From: PALSA-1296 sp037143335
GTDB taxonomy: Bacteria > Bacteroidota > Ignavibacteria > Palsa-1295
NCBI GenBank assembly: GCA_037143335.1
Contig: JBAWZA010000024.1
Location: forward strand, 1-29,295
Reading direction: 5' to 3'
DNA: 29,295 nucleotides
How positions within the stretch are numbered: the stretch's first letter is position 1; each line of letters opens with the position of its first letter. The position numbers were made by a program, and so were the translations under genes. Shown piece after piece: positions 23,534 through 29,295 of the stretch. The notes beneath the pieces were generated by a model. It saw only the letters and a list, made by a program, of their open reading frames with translations, ran no database searches and was not told where the DNA came from.

Positions 23534-24586
23534 TCACCCGAATACTTCCGGCGACCGACTTGCCAGCATCAAACCCAATCCCCATGCAAAATCTTTTTCG
23601 CTATGGTAGATCAGTCTGCTGACAGGTTTATCATTTTCATATACTTCGTGGAGGGTGTCGTAGATATGAATTTGCTGGAGCACTTTATCGGTACGCTCAT
23701 CAGCTTCGGAAGTATTACCCATGACACGGTGCGCGGCGATCTCGGTTGCAGCAAGCCAACTCCACTCCATCTTGCCGTGATAGTCGTTGATATGCAATAG
23801 AAAAAATGGGAGGAAAACATCTTTTGGTTTTGGCTTCCAAAAACCGGCAGGCGGGACAATTGTTTTGCGATCAGCAACTCGGTCTAAAATCTTTTTTGCC
23901 TGCTCTTTTGTCGCTACTCCCCAAATGATTGCGAGTAGATTTCCTGCGACAAGCAATGCTTCATTTTTCCCATCGGCGAAATATGTACCGTTCCACCATG
24001 CTTGAATTTCTGCTTTTGTTTTTTCAGCTCGGATGAGGTACGATGGATCATTCAGCAAATTTGCGGCGGCGCGGAGTGCGCGGTAATAGCAGACATTCGT
24101 AAATAGCCTTGCACCCTGATGTTTGAGCGAGTCATCCCAGCTTGCATATTTGCCTTCATGTAATAAAGCCGTTTTATCTTGAGCATTGAGCCAACTTGTC
24201 ACATGTTCAAGTTTATCCAAGGGAAGTGATGAACCTGATAACTGCGTAAGCATATCCGCAACGATTAAGAGAAGAGAGTTGCCATCGAACGTATCATTCT
24301 TGCCCTTATCTTGAGCATGAAACACGCCAGAGGTTGTCGGAAGCCCAAGGTAGCGAAGCACTTGATTCTTTGTGCCGATACGCATAGCGGCATGACCATC
24401 TTCGCGGAGATTATCTAAGAAGTGCGAGACCGTGTTATAGACGATCTCGTGATCGCCAATTGCAAGAGCGCCGAACGATGCGAACATCGAATCGCGACAC
24501 CAATAGTCGTGGAAGTGTGAGCTTCCTGCATAGATTCCTTTTTTACCATATTGATCTCGTAGTCGCTGCTCAAGCGTTTTGCCCAT
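23534..24586 (-). CDS. Six-hairpin glycosidase (amylo-alpha-1,6-glucosidase/MGH1-like)
   Basis: 350 residues of an all-helical (alpha/alpha)6-barrel glycosidase. Recognisable parts are FHDYWCRDSMFASFGALAIGD (the acidic WxRDS motif of the glycogen-debranching/GH63-like clan, about 26-44), GVFHAQDKGKNDTFDGNSLLL, YASWDDSLKH, a helical AAANLLNDPSYLIRAEKTKAEIQAWWNG segment, and MEWSWLAATEIAAHRV near the end. It is likely to hydrolyse or remodel an alpha-glucan, trehalose-like or mannosyl-glycerate-type sugar; the substrate is open. It is shorter than full debranching enzymes and has no signal peptide, so it is probably cytoplasmic. It lies between the two Pho-like arrays; its own start is 85 bp from the second array. 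Confidence 0.75.
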   Translation of the reverse strand: MGKTLEQRLRDQYGKKGIYAGSSHFHDYWCRDSMFASFGALAIGDHEIVYNTVSHFLDNLREDGHAAMRIGTKNQVLRYLGLPTTSGVFHAQDKGKNDTFDGNSLLLIVADMLTQLSGSSLPLDKLEHVTSWLNAQDKTALLHEGKYASWDDSLKHQGARLFTNVCYYRALRAAANLLNDPSYLIRAEKTKAEIQAWWNGTYFADGKNEALLVAGNLLAIIWGVATKEQAKKILDRVADRKTIVPPAGFWKPKPKDVFLPFFLLHINDYHGKMEWSWLAATEIAAHRVMGNTSEADERTDKVLQQIHIYDTLHEVYENDKPVSRLIYHSEKDFAWGLGLMLASRSPEVFG

Positions 24587-24670
24587 TCGCTATTTTGTTT
24601 TATGAACTGTCCTAAAAAATTATCGGCGCAATTCTTGTTTTAAGATACTCTCGTCTGCAATATACGCGTG

Positions 24671-24709
24671 TTAACAATTTCTTAACAATTTCTTAATGAT
24701 TTCTTAACA
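24671..24709 (+). promoter_or_regulatory. Pho-box-like array upstream of the metallophosphoesterase gene
   Basis: Four half-sites, TTAACA, TTAACA, TTAATG, TTAACA (24671, 24682, 24693, 24704), are separated by the identical 5-bp spacer ATTTC, giving an 11-bp period. TATAGT (24732-24737), a -10 candidate, is 22 bp after the array, and the gene starts at 24783. The direct repeats read toward the metallophosphoesterase. The array also lies within the upstream region of the divergent glycosidase gene. Confidence 0.7.
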
Positions 24710-24782
24710 GTGGGAGTTGCATTTTTTTTGTTATAGTCCCGCGAGATATTGAGACATTTTCATCAACTATTCGGGTAACACT

Positions 24783-25568
24783 ATGTCAACGTTAACTTTA
24801 TCCCGCAGTTCACTTCTCTTCGACGAATCCGAGGCGGACTTTGATTCTGACCACAGCGATAACACAGCCGTCTCCGTTACCGCAAACGTCGTCGATACGC
24901 TTATCATGAGCGATATCCATCTTGGCTCCGAGGTGTCGCGCTCGAAGGATGCGCTCGAGATGCTCAAGCAATACGAGTTCACCCGTTTGATCTTGAATGG
25001 TGATGTCTTCGAAGATCTGAACTTCAAACGTCTCTCGAAAGCTGATTGGAAATTTCTTTCCTACATCCGCAAACTCTCCGGTCACAAACATGATGTCGAA
25101 GTAGTATGGGTTGCGGGCAATCATGATGGTATTGCAGAAATTCTTTCGCACTTGCTTGGCATCACCGTGTATGATGAATACATTTGGGAGTTTGAATCCG
25201 AAAAATATCTTGCGATTCACGGACATCAGTTCGATAAATTCCTGACCGAGAACGTACTCATCACTAATCTAGCAACATGGTTCTACCAATTTTTTCAGCG
25301 TATTGATTCCGACGAACAGCGCCTCTCGCGGTGGATGAAGCAACGCTCGAAAACGTGGTTACGCGTATCCGAAAAAATCGCACTCGATGCCATCGCCTAC
25401 GCAAAGCAAAAGCGCGCCAAGTACGTTTTTTGCGGACATACCCACCAAGCAATGGAATTAGAAAAAGATGGAGTCCTCTACGTCAACTCCGGCTGCTGGA
25501 CCGACGTACCATCACAGTGCATCACGATCGATAATATCGGTGGCGTGATCTTGAGAGAGTATAGATAA
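24783..25568 (+). CDS. Metallophosphoesterase, PlcP/LpxH-like
   Basis: 261 residues of the calcineurin-like phosphoesterase fold. The metal ligands are Asp44 and His46 in SDIHLG, Asp74 in NGDVFED, Asn113-His114 in AGNHDG, His146 in IHGHQFD, and His219/His221 in CGHTHQ. The long helical insert (ENVLITNLATWFYQFFQRID ... LSRWMKQRSKTW) between HGHQFD and CGHTHQ, and the end VNSGCWTDV, match the PlcP-type family first annotated as UDP-2,3-diacylglucosamine hydrolase. PlcP is a phosphate-starvation phospholipase C that yields diacylglycerol. The first ~35 residues are acidic and not part of the fold. A Pho-box-like array upstream supports PlcP over LpxH; this choice is inference. Confidence 0.85.
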   Translation: MSTLTLSRSSLLFDESEADFDSDHSDNTAVSVTANVVDTLIMSDIHLGSEVSRSKDALEMLKQYEFTRLILNGDVFEDLNFKRLSKADWKFLSYIRKLSGHKHDVEVVWVAGNHDGIAEILSHLLGITVYDEYIWEFESEKYLAIHGHQFDKFLTENVLITNLATWFYQFFQRIDSDEQRLSRWMKQRSKTWLRVSEKIALDAIAYAKQKRAKYVFCGHTHQAMELEKDGVLYVNSGCWTDVPSQCITIDNIGGVILREYR

Positions 25569-25654
25569 TTCAAAATTAAAAATTTGGGATTCGGGGAGCC
25601 TGGGACTAAAGTGCTGGGCTTCTATGGTTGTCCCTACGGAGTGTAAAACTAAAC

Positions 25655-25795
25655 CTGTCATTCCCGCGAAGGCGGGAATCCGTGCTTGGGTTCATGAATC
25701 ATTCTGGCATTCATAAATCGTATAGTCTGGGTGTCGAAGACCTGATATCTCCGATTGAATACGGCTATGGATTCCCGCCTTCGCGGGAATGACAG
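25655..25795. repeat. Pair of inverted REP-like elements
   Basis: A 27-bp unit (25655-25681) with the self-complementary core ATTCCCGC-GAAG-GCGGGAAT recurs as an exact inverted copy at 25769-25795, 87 bp apart. Two head-to-head REPs of this kind form a REPIN-like cruciform. The core CATTCCCGCGAAnGCGGGAAT is known from many bacterial genomes. It lies in a 750-bp gene-free stretch. Confidence 0.75.
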
Positions 25796-25850
25796 ACGGA
25801 ACCTCACCCCAACCCTCTCCTTATCCAAAGCGAGGGAGCTTTGTGCACAT
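25796..25850. repeat. CTCACCCCAACCCTCTCC-type intergenic repeat fragment
   Basis: Immediately after the REP pair, CCTCACCCCAACCCTCTCC (25802-25820) is followed by GCGAGGGAGC, which can pair through CCCTC/GAGGG. The phrase resembles another widely seen intergenic repeat. It contains no gene. Confidence 0.35.
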
Positions 25851-25876
25851 TCTTTCCACATTCTTAAGGGCACCTA

Positions 25877-25907
25877 TTGCATTTTGAGAAAAAATTTCGT
25901 ATATTTG
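25877..25907 (+). promoter_or_regulatory. Promoter of the structured RNA or rpsA leader
   Basis: TTGCAT (25877-25882) is followed after 17 bp by TATATTTG (25900-25907), the same geometry as at 6384-6414. The expected start is near 25914. Confidence 0.55.
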
Positions 25908-25913
25908 CAGAGA

Positions 25914-26050
25914 TGAGATTCTACAATTCGAACAGAATATTAGCCCTGAAGAACCGGCGTTGAGTCGGTTTTTGCGTTATGGGGAGGCACCACGTTGTGT
26001 GCACAACGATGTCTCTGTAGAATAAGGGGTTACAGGCGCTTATGTAAGTT
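25914..26050 (+). ncRNA. Candidate structured RNA or 5' leader of rpsA
   Basis: ATTCTACA (25918-25925) pairs perfectly with TGTAGAAT (26016-26023) and closes two further stems: AAGAACCG/CGGTTTTT (25949-25956 with 25966-25973, one wobble) and GAGGCA/TGTCTC (25984-25989 with 26010-26015) topped by CGTTG/CAACG (25993-25997 with 26004-26008). CCCT (25944-25947), unpaired inside, can pair with AGGG (26025-26028) outside, a possible pseudoknot. An alternative places AGCCCTG with CAGGCGCT. A short CTTA/TAAG hairpin with five T follows (26039-26052). CCCTGA and AAGGGGTTACAG recall 6S RNA sequences, but the fold does not match. Identity unknown. Confidence 0.4.
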
Positions 26051-26150
26051 TTTCATTATATGGTTTTTTCTGCTTCGCGATAAAAATCTCCGTTCGGAAT
26101 GACATCACATGTCGAGATTGCAATAGTATCAAGATTTTTTGATTGCCAAG

Positions 26151-26333
26151 TAGGGCTAAAGCCCTCTCGCAATGACATTGGGGTAGTGTTGGTTACCCCC
26201 TAATCTCCCACCGAACCAACTCCGAGAGCCTTATGTTTAGAGGCTCCCCAAAAAAATGGGGTACAAATTCACTCTTACTTTTATCTATTCTCCGACGAGG
26301 TACTTGTAAGTTTTATTAACCATTTGTCGGAAT
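26151..26333 (+). other. Hairpin-rich region just upstream of rpsA
   Basis: Several small perfect hairpins stand in a row: AGGGCT-AA-AGCCCT (near 26152), GGGGTA/TACCCC (26180-26199), GAGCCT/AGGCTC (26226-26231 with 26241-26246), CCCCA/TGGGG (26246-26250 with 26257-26261), and TCCGAC/GTCGGA (26293-26298 with 26328-26333) ending 8 bp before the rpsA ATG. The last could occlude the translation start. This may be an autoregulatory S1 leader, or partly repeat debris such as TTCGGAATGACAT at 26093. Confidence 0.35.
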
Positions 26334-26341
26334 TTATTCTA

Positions 26342-28336
26342 ATGTCAGATACCGAAACACTCATCGCGGCGACAGCGGATGTCGCATCTACGAACGAAGC
26401 TCCTGCCACAACGAAGAAGCAGATTCAAATCCCAAAGCCACCTAAGTCACAAGCTCCGGCAACGACAAGGGATTACAATTTAACCATCATTGATCCAAAT
26501 GTAAAACTCGGCGGCGGATATTCTGCAACTGAGAAAGACGAGTTGACCAAACTCTACGATCAAACTTTTAACGCACTCAAACCCGATCAAGTATTGATGG
26601 GCAGAGTCGTTGCGATCACCGGCTCTGAAGTAGCCGTTGATATCGGATTCAAGTCCGAGGGCATGATCCCTCGTTCGGAATTCGGAAATATGCCATCACT
26701 CGCTGTCGGCGATGAAGTAGAAGTACTTCTCGAAGCGATCGAAGATAAAGAAGGCAGACTTCAGTTATCGCGCAAGCGAGCTGACTTCATCAGAATTTGG
26801 GAGCGCATCAACGAAGCTGCGAAGACCGGCGAAGTTATGCAAGTGAAGGTTACGCGTCGCATCAAAGGCGGACTCGTTGTTGATCTCTTGGGAACAGAGG
26901 CATTTATGCCAGGTTCGCAGATTGATACGAAACCAGTTCGTGATTTCGATGTGTACCTCGGACAGACAATGGATGTTCGGGTTGTAAAGATCAATCATCC
27001 ATCAGAGAATGTTGTCGTATCGCATAAGATCTTGATGGAAGAGAATGCGAACGATCAGCGCTCGGTCATCACCGAAAAATTAGAGCGTGGTCAGGTCTTG
27101 GAAGGTACAGTGAAGGCAATTGCTGACTTCGGTGCATTCGTTGATCTTGGTGGCGTAGATGGATTGGTTCATATCACTGATCTCTCATGGGGTCGTGTAT
27201 CGCATCCATCAGAAGTTATCAAACTCGATCAAGTTGTTACGGTTGTTGTTCTTGATTTTGATGAGAACAAGAAGCGTATCTCGCTTGGTATGAAGCAGCT
27301 TCTGCCTCATCCATGGGTCGAGATCGAGCAACGTTACTCAGTTGGCCAACGTGTCAAGGGTAAGGTTGTATCAATGACCGATTACGGTGCATTCATCGAA
27401 CTTGAAAAAGGTATCGAAGGACTTGTTCACGTATCAGAGATGAGCTGGACACAGCATGTGAAGCATCCATCGAATGTCCTCACAATGGGGCAGGAAGTGG
27501 AAGCAAGCATCTTGAACATTGATCAGGATTCGAAGAAGATTTCACTTGGTATCAAGCAACTCGAGCCTGATCCTTGGTCACTCTTCCTCGAAAAATATCC
27601 GATTGGCTCTGTACATAAAGGTACAGTTCGTAACCTCACAGCATTCGGCGCATTCGTTGAACTTGAGACTGGTGTTGATGGACTTGTCCACATCTCCGAT
27701 CTCTCATGGACGAAGAAGGTTCGTCATCCGGGCGAAATCTTGAAGAAGGGTCAAGAGATGGACGTGATGATCTTAGGTGTTGATGCCGAGAACCGTCGCA
27801 TTGCTCTTGGACATAAACAAGTTCTTGATAATCCATGGGATTCACTCAGCGAGTCATACTCTGAAGGCACAGATACAACAGGTAAGATCGTTCGTATCAT
27901 CGAGAAGGGTGTTATCGTCGAGCTTCCTGGTGGTATTGATGGATTCGTACCAGGTTCGCAGTTGGCATTTGGCTCATTGCGTAACATCGGCGATGTATTC
28001 AAGATTGATGAGACGCTGAATTTGCGTGTTATCGAATTTGATGCAGAGAATAAGAAGATCGTACTTTCAGCAACCGAGTGGCTCAAGGCACAGGATAAAG
28101 CAATTGTAGAAGAATACAATGCAAAGCATCCAGTACCAAAAGAAACTCTTGAAGATACTGGAAAGCGTACGACTCGTTCGAAGTCAACGAAGAAGTCTGC
28201 TACTGCTGAAGGCTCAGCAGAAGAGAAGCAAGTAGGTCATTATGAACTACCAGAAGAAATGCTCGTCCCCGAAAAAGGCAGCGAGATTCCGGACATCGGT
28301 GAAGTAGAACCCGAAGCGGAGCCGAAAGCAGAGTAA
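26342..28336 (+). CDS. rpsA: 30S ribosomal protein S1
   Basis: 664 residues. After an ~85-residue Ala/Thr/Lys/Pro-containing N-terminal extension come six S1 (OB-fold) domains, beginning near DQVLMGRVVAITGSEVAVDIG, GEVMQVKVTRRIKGGLVVDL, GQVLEGTVKAIADFGAFVDLG, GQRVKGKVVSMTDYGAFIEL, GSVHKGTVRNLTAFGAFVEL and GTDTTGKIVRIIEKGVIVEL. Domains 3-5 have the canonical GLVHxS/ITDLSW motif and form the RNA-binding core; domains 1 and 2 would contact the ribosome. The charged C-terminal tail (after SATEWLKAQ) is Lys/Ser then Glu-rich. S1 binds mRNA on the 30S subunit. ATG 26342 was preferred to the in-frame TTG 26324. A strong terminator follows. Confidence 0.97.
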   Translation: MSDTETLIAATADVASTNEAPATTKKQIQIPKPPKSQAPATTRDYNLTIIDPNVKLGGGYSATEKDELTKLYDQTFNALKPDQVLMGRVVAITGSEVAVDIGFKSEGMIPRSEFGNMPSLAVGDEVEVLLEAIEDKEGRLQLSRKRADFIRIWERINEAAKTGEVMQVKVTRRIKGGLVVDLLGTEAFMPGSQIDTKPVRDFDVYLGQTMDVRVVKINHPSENVVVSHKILMEENANDQRSVITEKLERGQVLEGTVKAIADFGAFVDLGGVDGLVHITDLSWGRVSHPSEVIKLDQVVTVVVLDFDENKKRISLGMKQLLPHPWVEIEQRYSVGQRVKGKVVSMTDYGAFIELEKGIEGLVHVSEMSWTQHVKHPSNVLTMGQEVEASILNIDQDSKKISLGIKQLEPDPWSLFLEKYPIGSVHKGTVRNLTAFGAFVELETGVDGLVHISDLSWTKKVRHPGEILKKGQEMDVMILGVDAENRRIALGHKQVLDNPWDSLSESYSEGTDTTGKIVRIIEKGVIVELPGGIDGFVPGSQLAFGSLRNIGDVFKIDETLNLRVIEFDAENKKIVLSATEWLKAQDKAIVEEYNAKHPVPKETLEDTGKRTTRSKSTKKSATAEGSAEEKQVGHYELPEEMLVPEKGSEIPDIGEVEPEAEPKAE

Positions 28337-28356
28337 ATAAAAAATATCATCTATTC

Positions 28357-28392
28357 AAAAAAAGGGGACGCAGTTTGTGTCCCCTTTTTTTT
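28357..28392. terminator. Bidirectional intrinsic terminator after rpsA
   Basis: AAAAAAAGGGGAC (28357-28369) and GTCCCCTTTTTTT (28379-28391) form a perfect 13-bp stem with a 9-nt loop and U-runs on either strand. It ends rpsA and also lies just past the stop of the convergent transporter gene. Confidence 0.92.
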
Positions 28393-28416
28393 GCTAAAAA
28401 ATTTTGTTGTTGCATC

Positions 28417-29295
28417 CTACTCCATCTCCTCCACATAATGCAAATTCTTCCCGTAAGTTTCTTCCATTTTCCAGAGGGAGAGGTAGCCGATGATGAGCGT
28501 GATTGCTCCGACGGTTAATGCCGAGCCTGAGATTCCGAGAGGTGAGCGCAAGAGGTTGAAGAGTGCTGTGATCGGCACAACTGCACCGCGGACAAAGTTG
28601 GGAGCTGTGGTCGTTACTGTTGCTCGGATGTTGGTGCCGAATTGCTCGCTTGCTATTGTTACGAACATCGCCCAATACCCAGTCCCAAAGCCCAGCAAAC
28701 TACAAATGAAATAAAATGTCCCAAGTTGTACTGGTGCAAAAATAAAATATGATGCAATGAATGCAGTCGTCATAGTCAAGAAAATGAGCATTGCTTTCTT
28801 TCGGCTACGAAGGGAGTACGTTGTGATGCCAGAAAGAATATCACCGATGCAAAGTCCGATGTACGAATACATCACCGCTTTTCCGGCAGAAGGCAATTCG
28901 GTCATGCCGAATACCTTTCCGAACTCAGGTGAAAACGTGATGAGGATTCCAACGACAAACCATGTCGGCATTCCGATGCCGATTACTCTGAGATACTTCC
29001 ACGTATTTTTCCGATTGCGAAAGAGTTTGAAAAAATTTCCACGTGTTACGTTTTGCTTTTTTACATGCTCGAACATTCCTGATTCATAAACACCAATTCT
29101 CAGAGCAAGCAAAGCAAATCCCATTCCACCGCCAATGAAAAAACATGTTCGCCAATCATACGTATCTCCGAGAATCGCCGCAAGCACTGCACCCGTTACG
29201 CCGATACCAGCGATGATGGTCGAACCCCACCCACGCATTTCGGTTGACATGATTTCGCTTACGAGAGTAATCCCAGAGCCTAATTCACCGGCAAG
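28417..29295 (-). CDS. MFS transporter, C-terminal part (5' end outside window)
   Basis: 292 codons are present and the frame remains open at the right edge (LAGELGSGITLVSEIMSTEMRGWGSTI). That passage is the conserved GxGGExxxxxxLxxE...RG region of sugar/metabolite-type major facilitator transporters around helices 4-5. About eight further hydrophobic segments follow, including LLALRIGVYES after helix 6, a cytoplasmic loop (KKQNVTRGNFFKLFRNRKN), TWFVVGILITFSPEFGKVF, and SLRSRKKAML between later helices. The C-terminus is short (MEETYGKNLHYVEEME). The inner-membrane transporter probably works as a proton symporter; the substrate is unknown. An internal ATG at 29250 is not the start. Confidence 0.88.
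   Translation of the reverse strand, partial: LAGELGSGITLVSEIMSTEMRGWGSTIIAGIGVTGAVLAAILGDTYDWRTCFFIGGGMGFALLALRIGVYESGMFEHVKKQNVTRGNFFKLFRNRKNTWKYLRVIGIGMPTWFVVGILITFSPEFGKVFGMTELPSAGKAVMYSYIGLCIGDILSGITTYSLRSRKKAMLIFLTMTTAFIASYFIFAPVQLGTFYFICSLLGFGTGYWAMFVTIASEQFGTNIRATVTTTAPNFVRGAVVPITALFNLLRSPLGISGSALTVGAITLIIGYLSLWKMEETYGKNLHYVEEME

Noticed and set aside
23489..23629. GTG-initiated frame starting MNLQEVIAQAIHEELF
   Set aside because: It looks protein-like at first but is only 46 codons long, and most of it overlaps the glycosidase 3' end on the other strand.
24671..24709. 11-bp tandem repeat read as a CRISPR-like or simple satellite array
   Set aside because: Only four units without variable spacers, and a matching array stands before another gene; a regulator-binding array explains it better.
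25914..26050. 6S RNA
   Set aside because: Two short segments resemble conserved 6S pieces, but the long closing stem and central bubble could not be built; kept as an unidentified structured RNA.

Overview
This window reads as chromosomal DNA from a member of the Bacteroidota/FCB group, with Kapabacteria, Ignavibacteria or another Chlorobi relative as the best guess. The reasons are four exported proteins with signal peptides and C-terminal type IX secretion (T9SS) sorting domains, repeated TAnnTTTG promoter elements of the Bacteroidetes type close to start codons, weak Shine-Dalgarno signals, and a six-domain ribosomal protein S1. The lineage call is inference. No phage, complete insertion sequence, CRISPR array, tRNA or rRNA was seen.

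Layout. 1-2.4 kb: start of a SirB1/transglutaminase-like gene (leftward) and an HtrA/DegP periplasmic protease. 2.4-6.3 kb: a leftward two-gene operon of T9SS cargo, a subtilisin-like protease and a sequential beta-propeller protein, divergent from a small XRE regulator; strong dyads and a TTGACA-N17-TATATT promoter lie between them. 6.7-9.6 kb: a PfkB kinase and the C-terminal half of a split carbamoyl-phosphate synthase large subunit. 9.7-14.9 kb: a patch with several damaged genes: a small membrane-protein ORF broken by an in-frame UGA, a SOUL lipoprotein, a uracil-DNA glycosylase, a TIR-domain remnant, an SDR/DUF2867 protein, a CrtI-like oxidoreductase lacking its FAD-binding half, and an exported protein of unknown function. 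15-20 kb: biotin synthesis genes bioB, bioF, bioD and bioA, with a T9SS-type gene between bioB and bioF. 20.1-22 kb: a structured non-coding region ending in a terminator, then another T9SS cargo gene. 22.1-25.6 kb: a GT4 glycosyltransferase, a six-hairpin glycosidase and a metallophosphoesterase. 25.6-28.3 kb: REP-like repeats, a structured RNA candidate with a good promoter, and rpsA. 28.4 kb to the end: a truncated MFS transporter gene.

The most interesting signal is at 22.1-25.6 kb. Two 39-bp elements, each made of four TTAACA-like half-sites at an 11-bp period, lie upstream of the glycosyltransferase and of the metallophosphoesterase, each reading toward its gene. They have the layout of a PhoP/PhoB (Pho) box. 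A PlcP-like metallophosphoesterase with a SqdX/Agt-like GT4 under phosphate control is the known recipe for replacing phospholipids with glycolipids during phosphate starvation. Here it may exist in an FCB-group lineage, with a glycosidase gene between the two.
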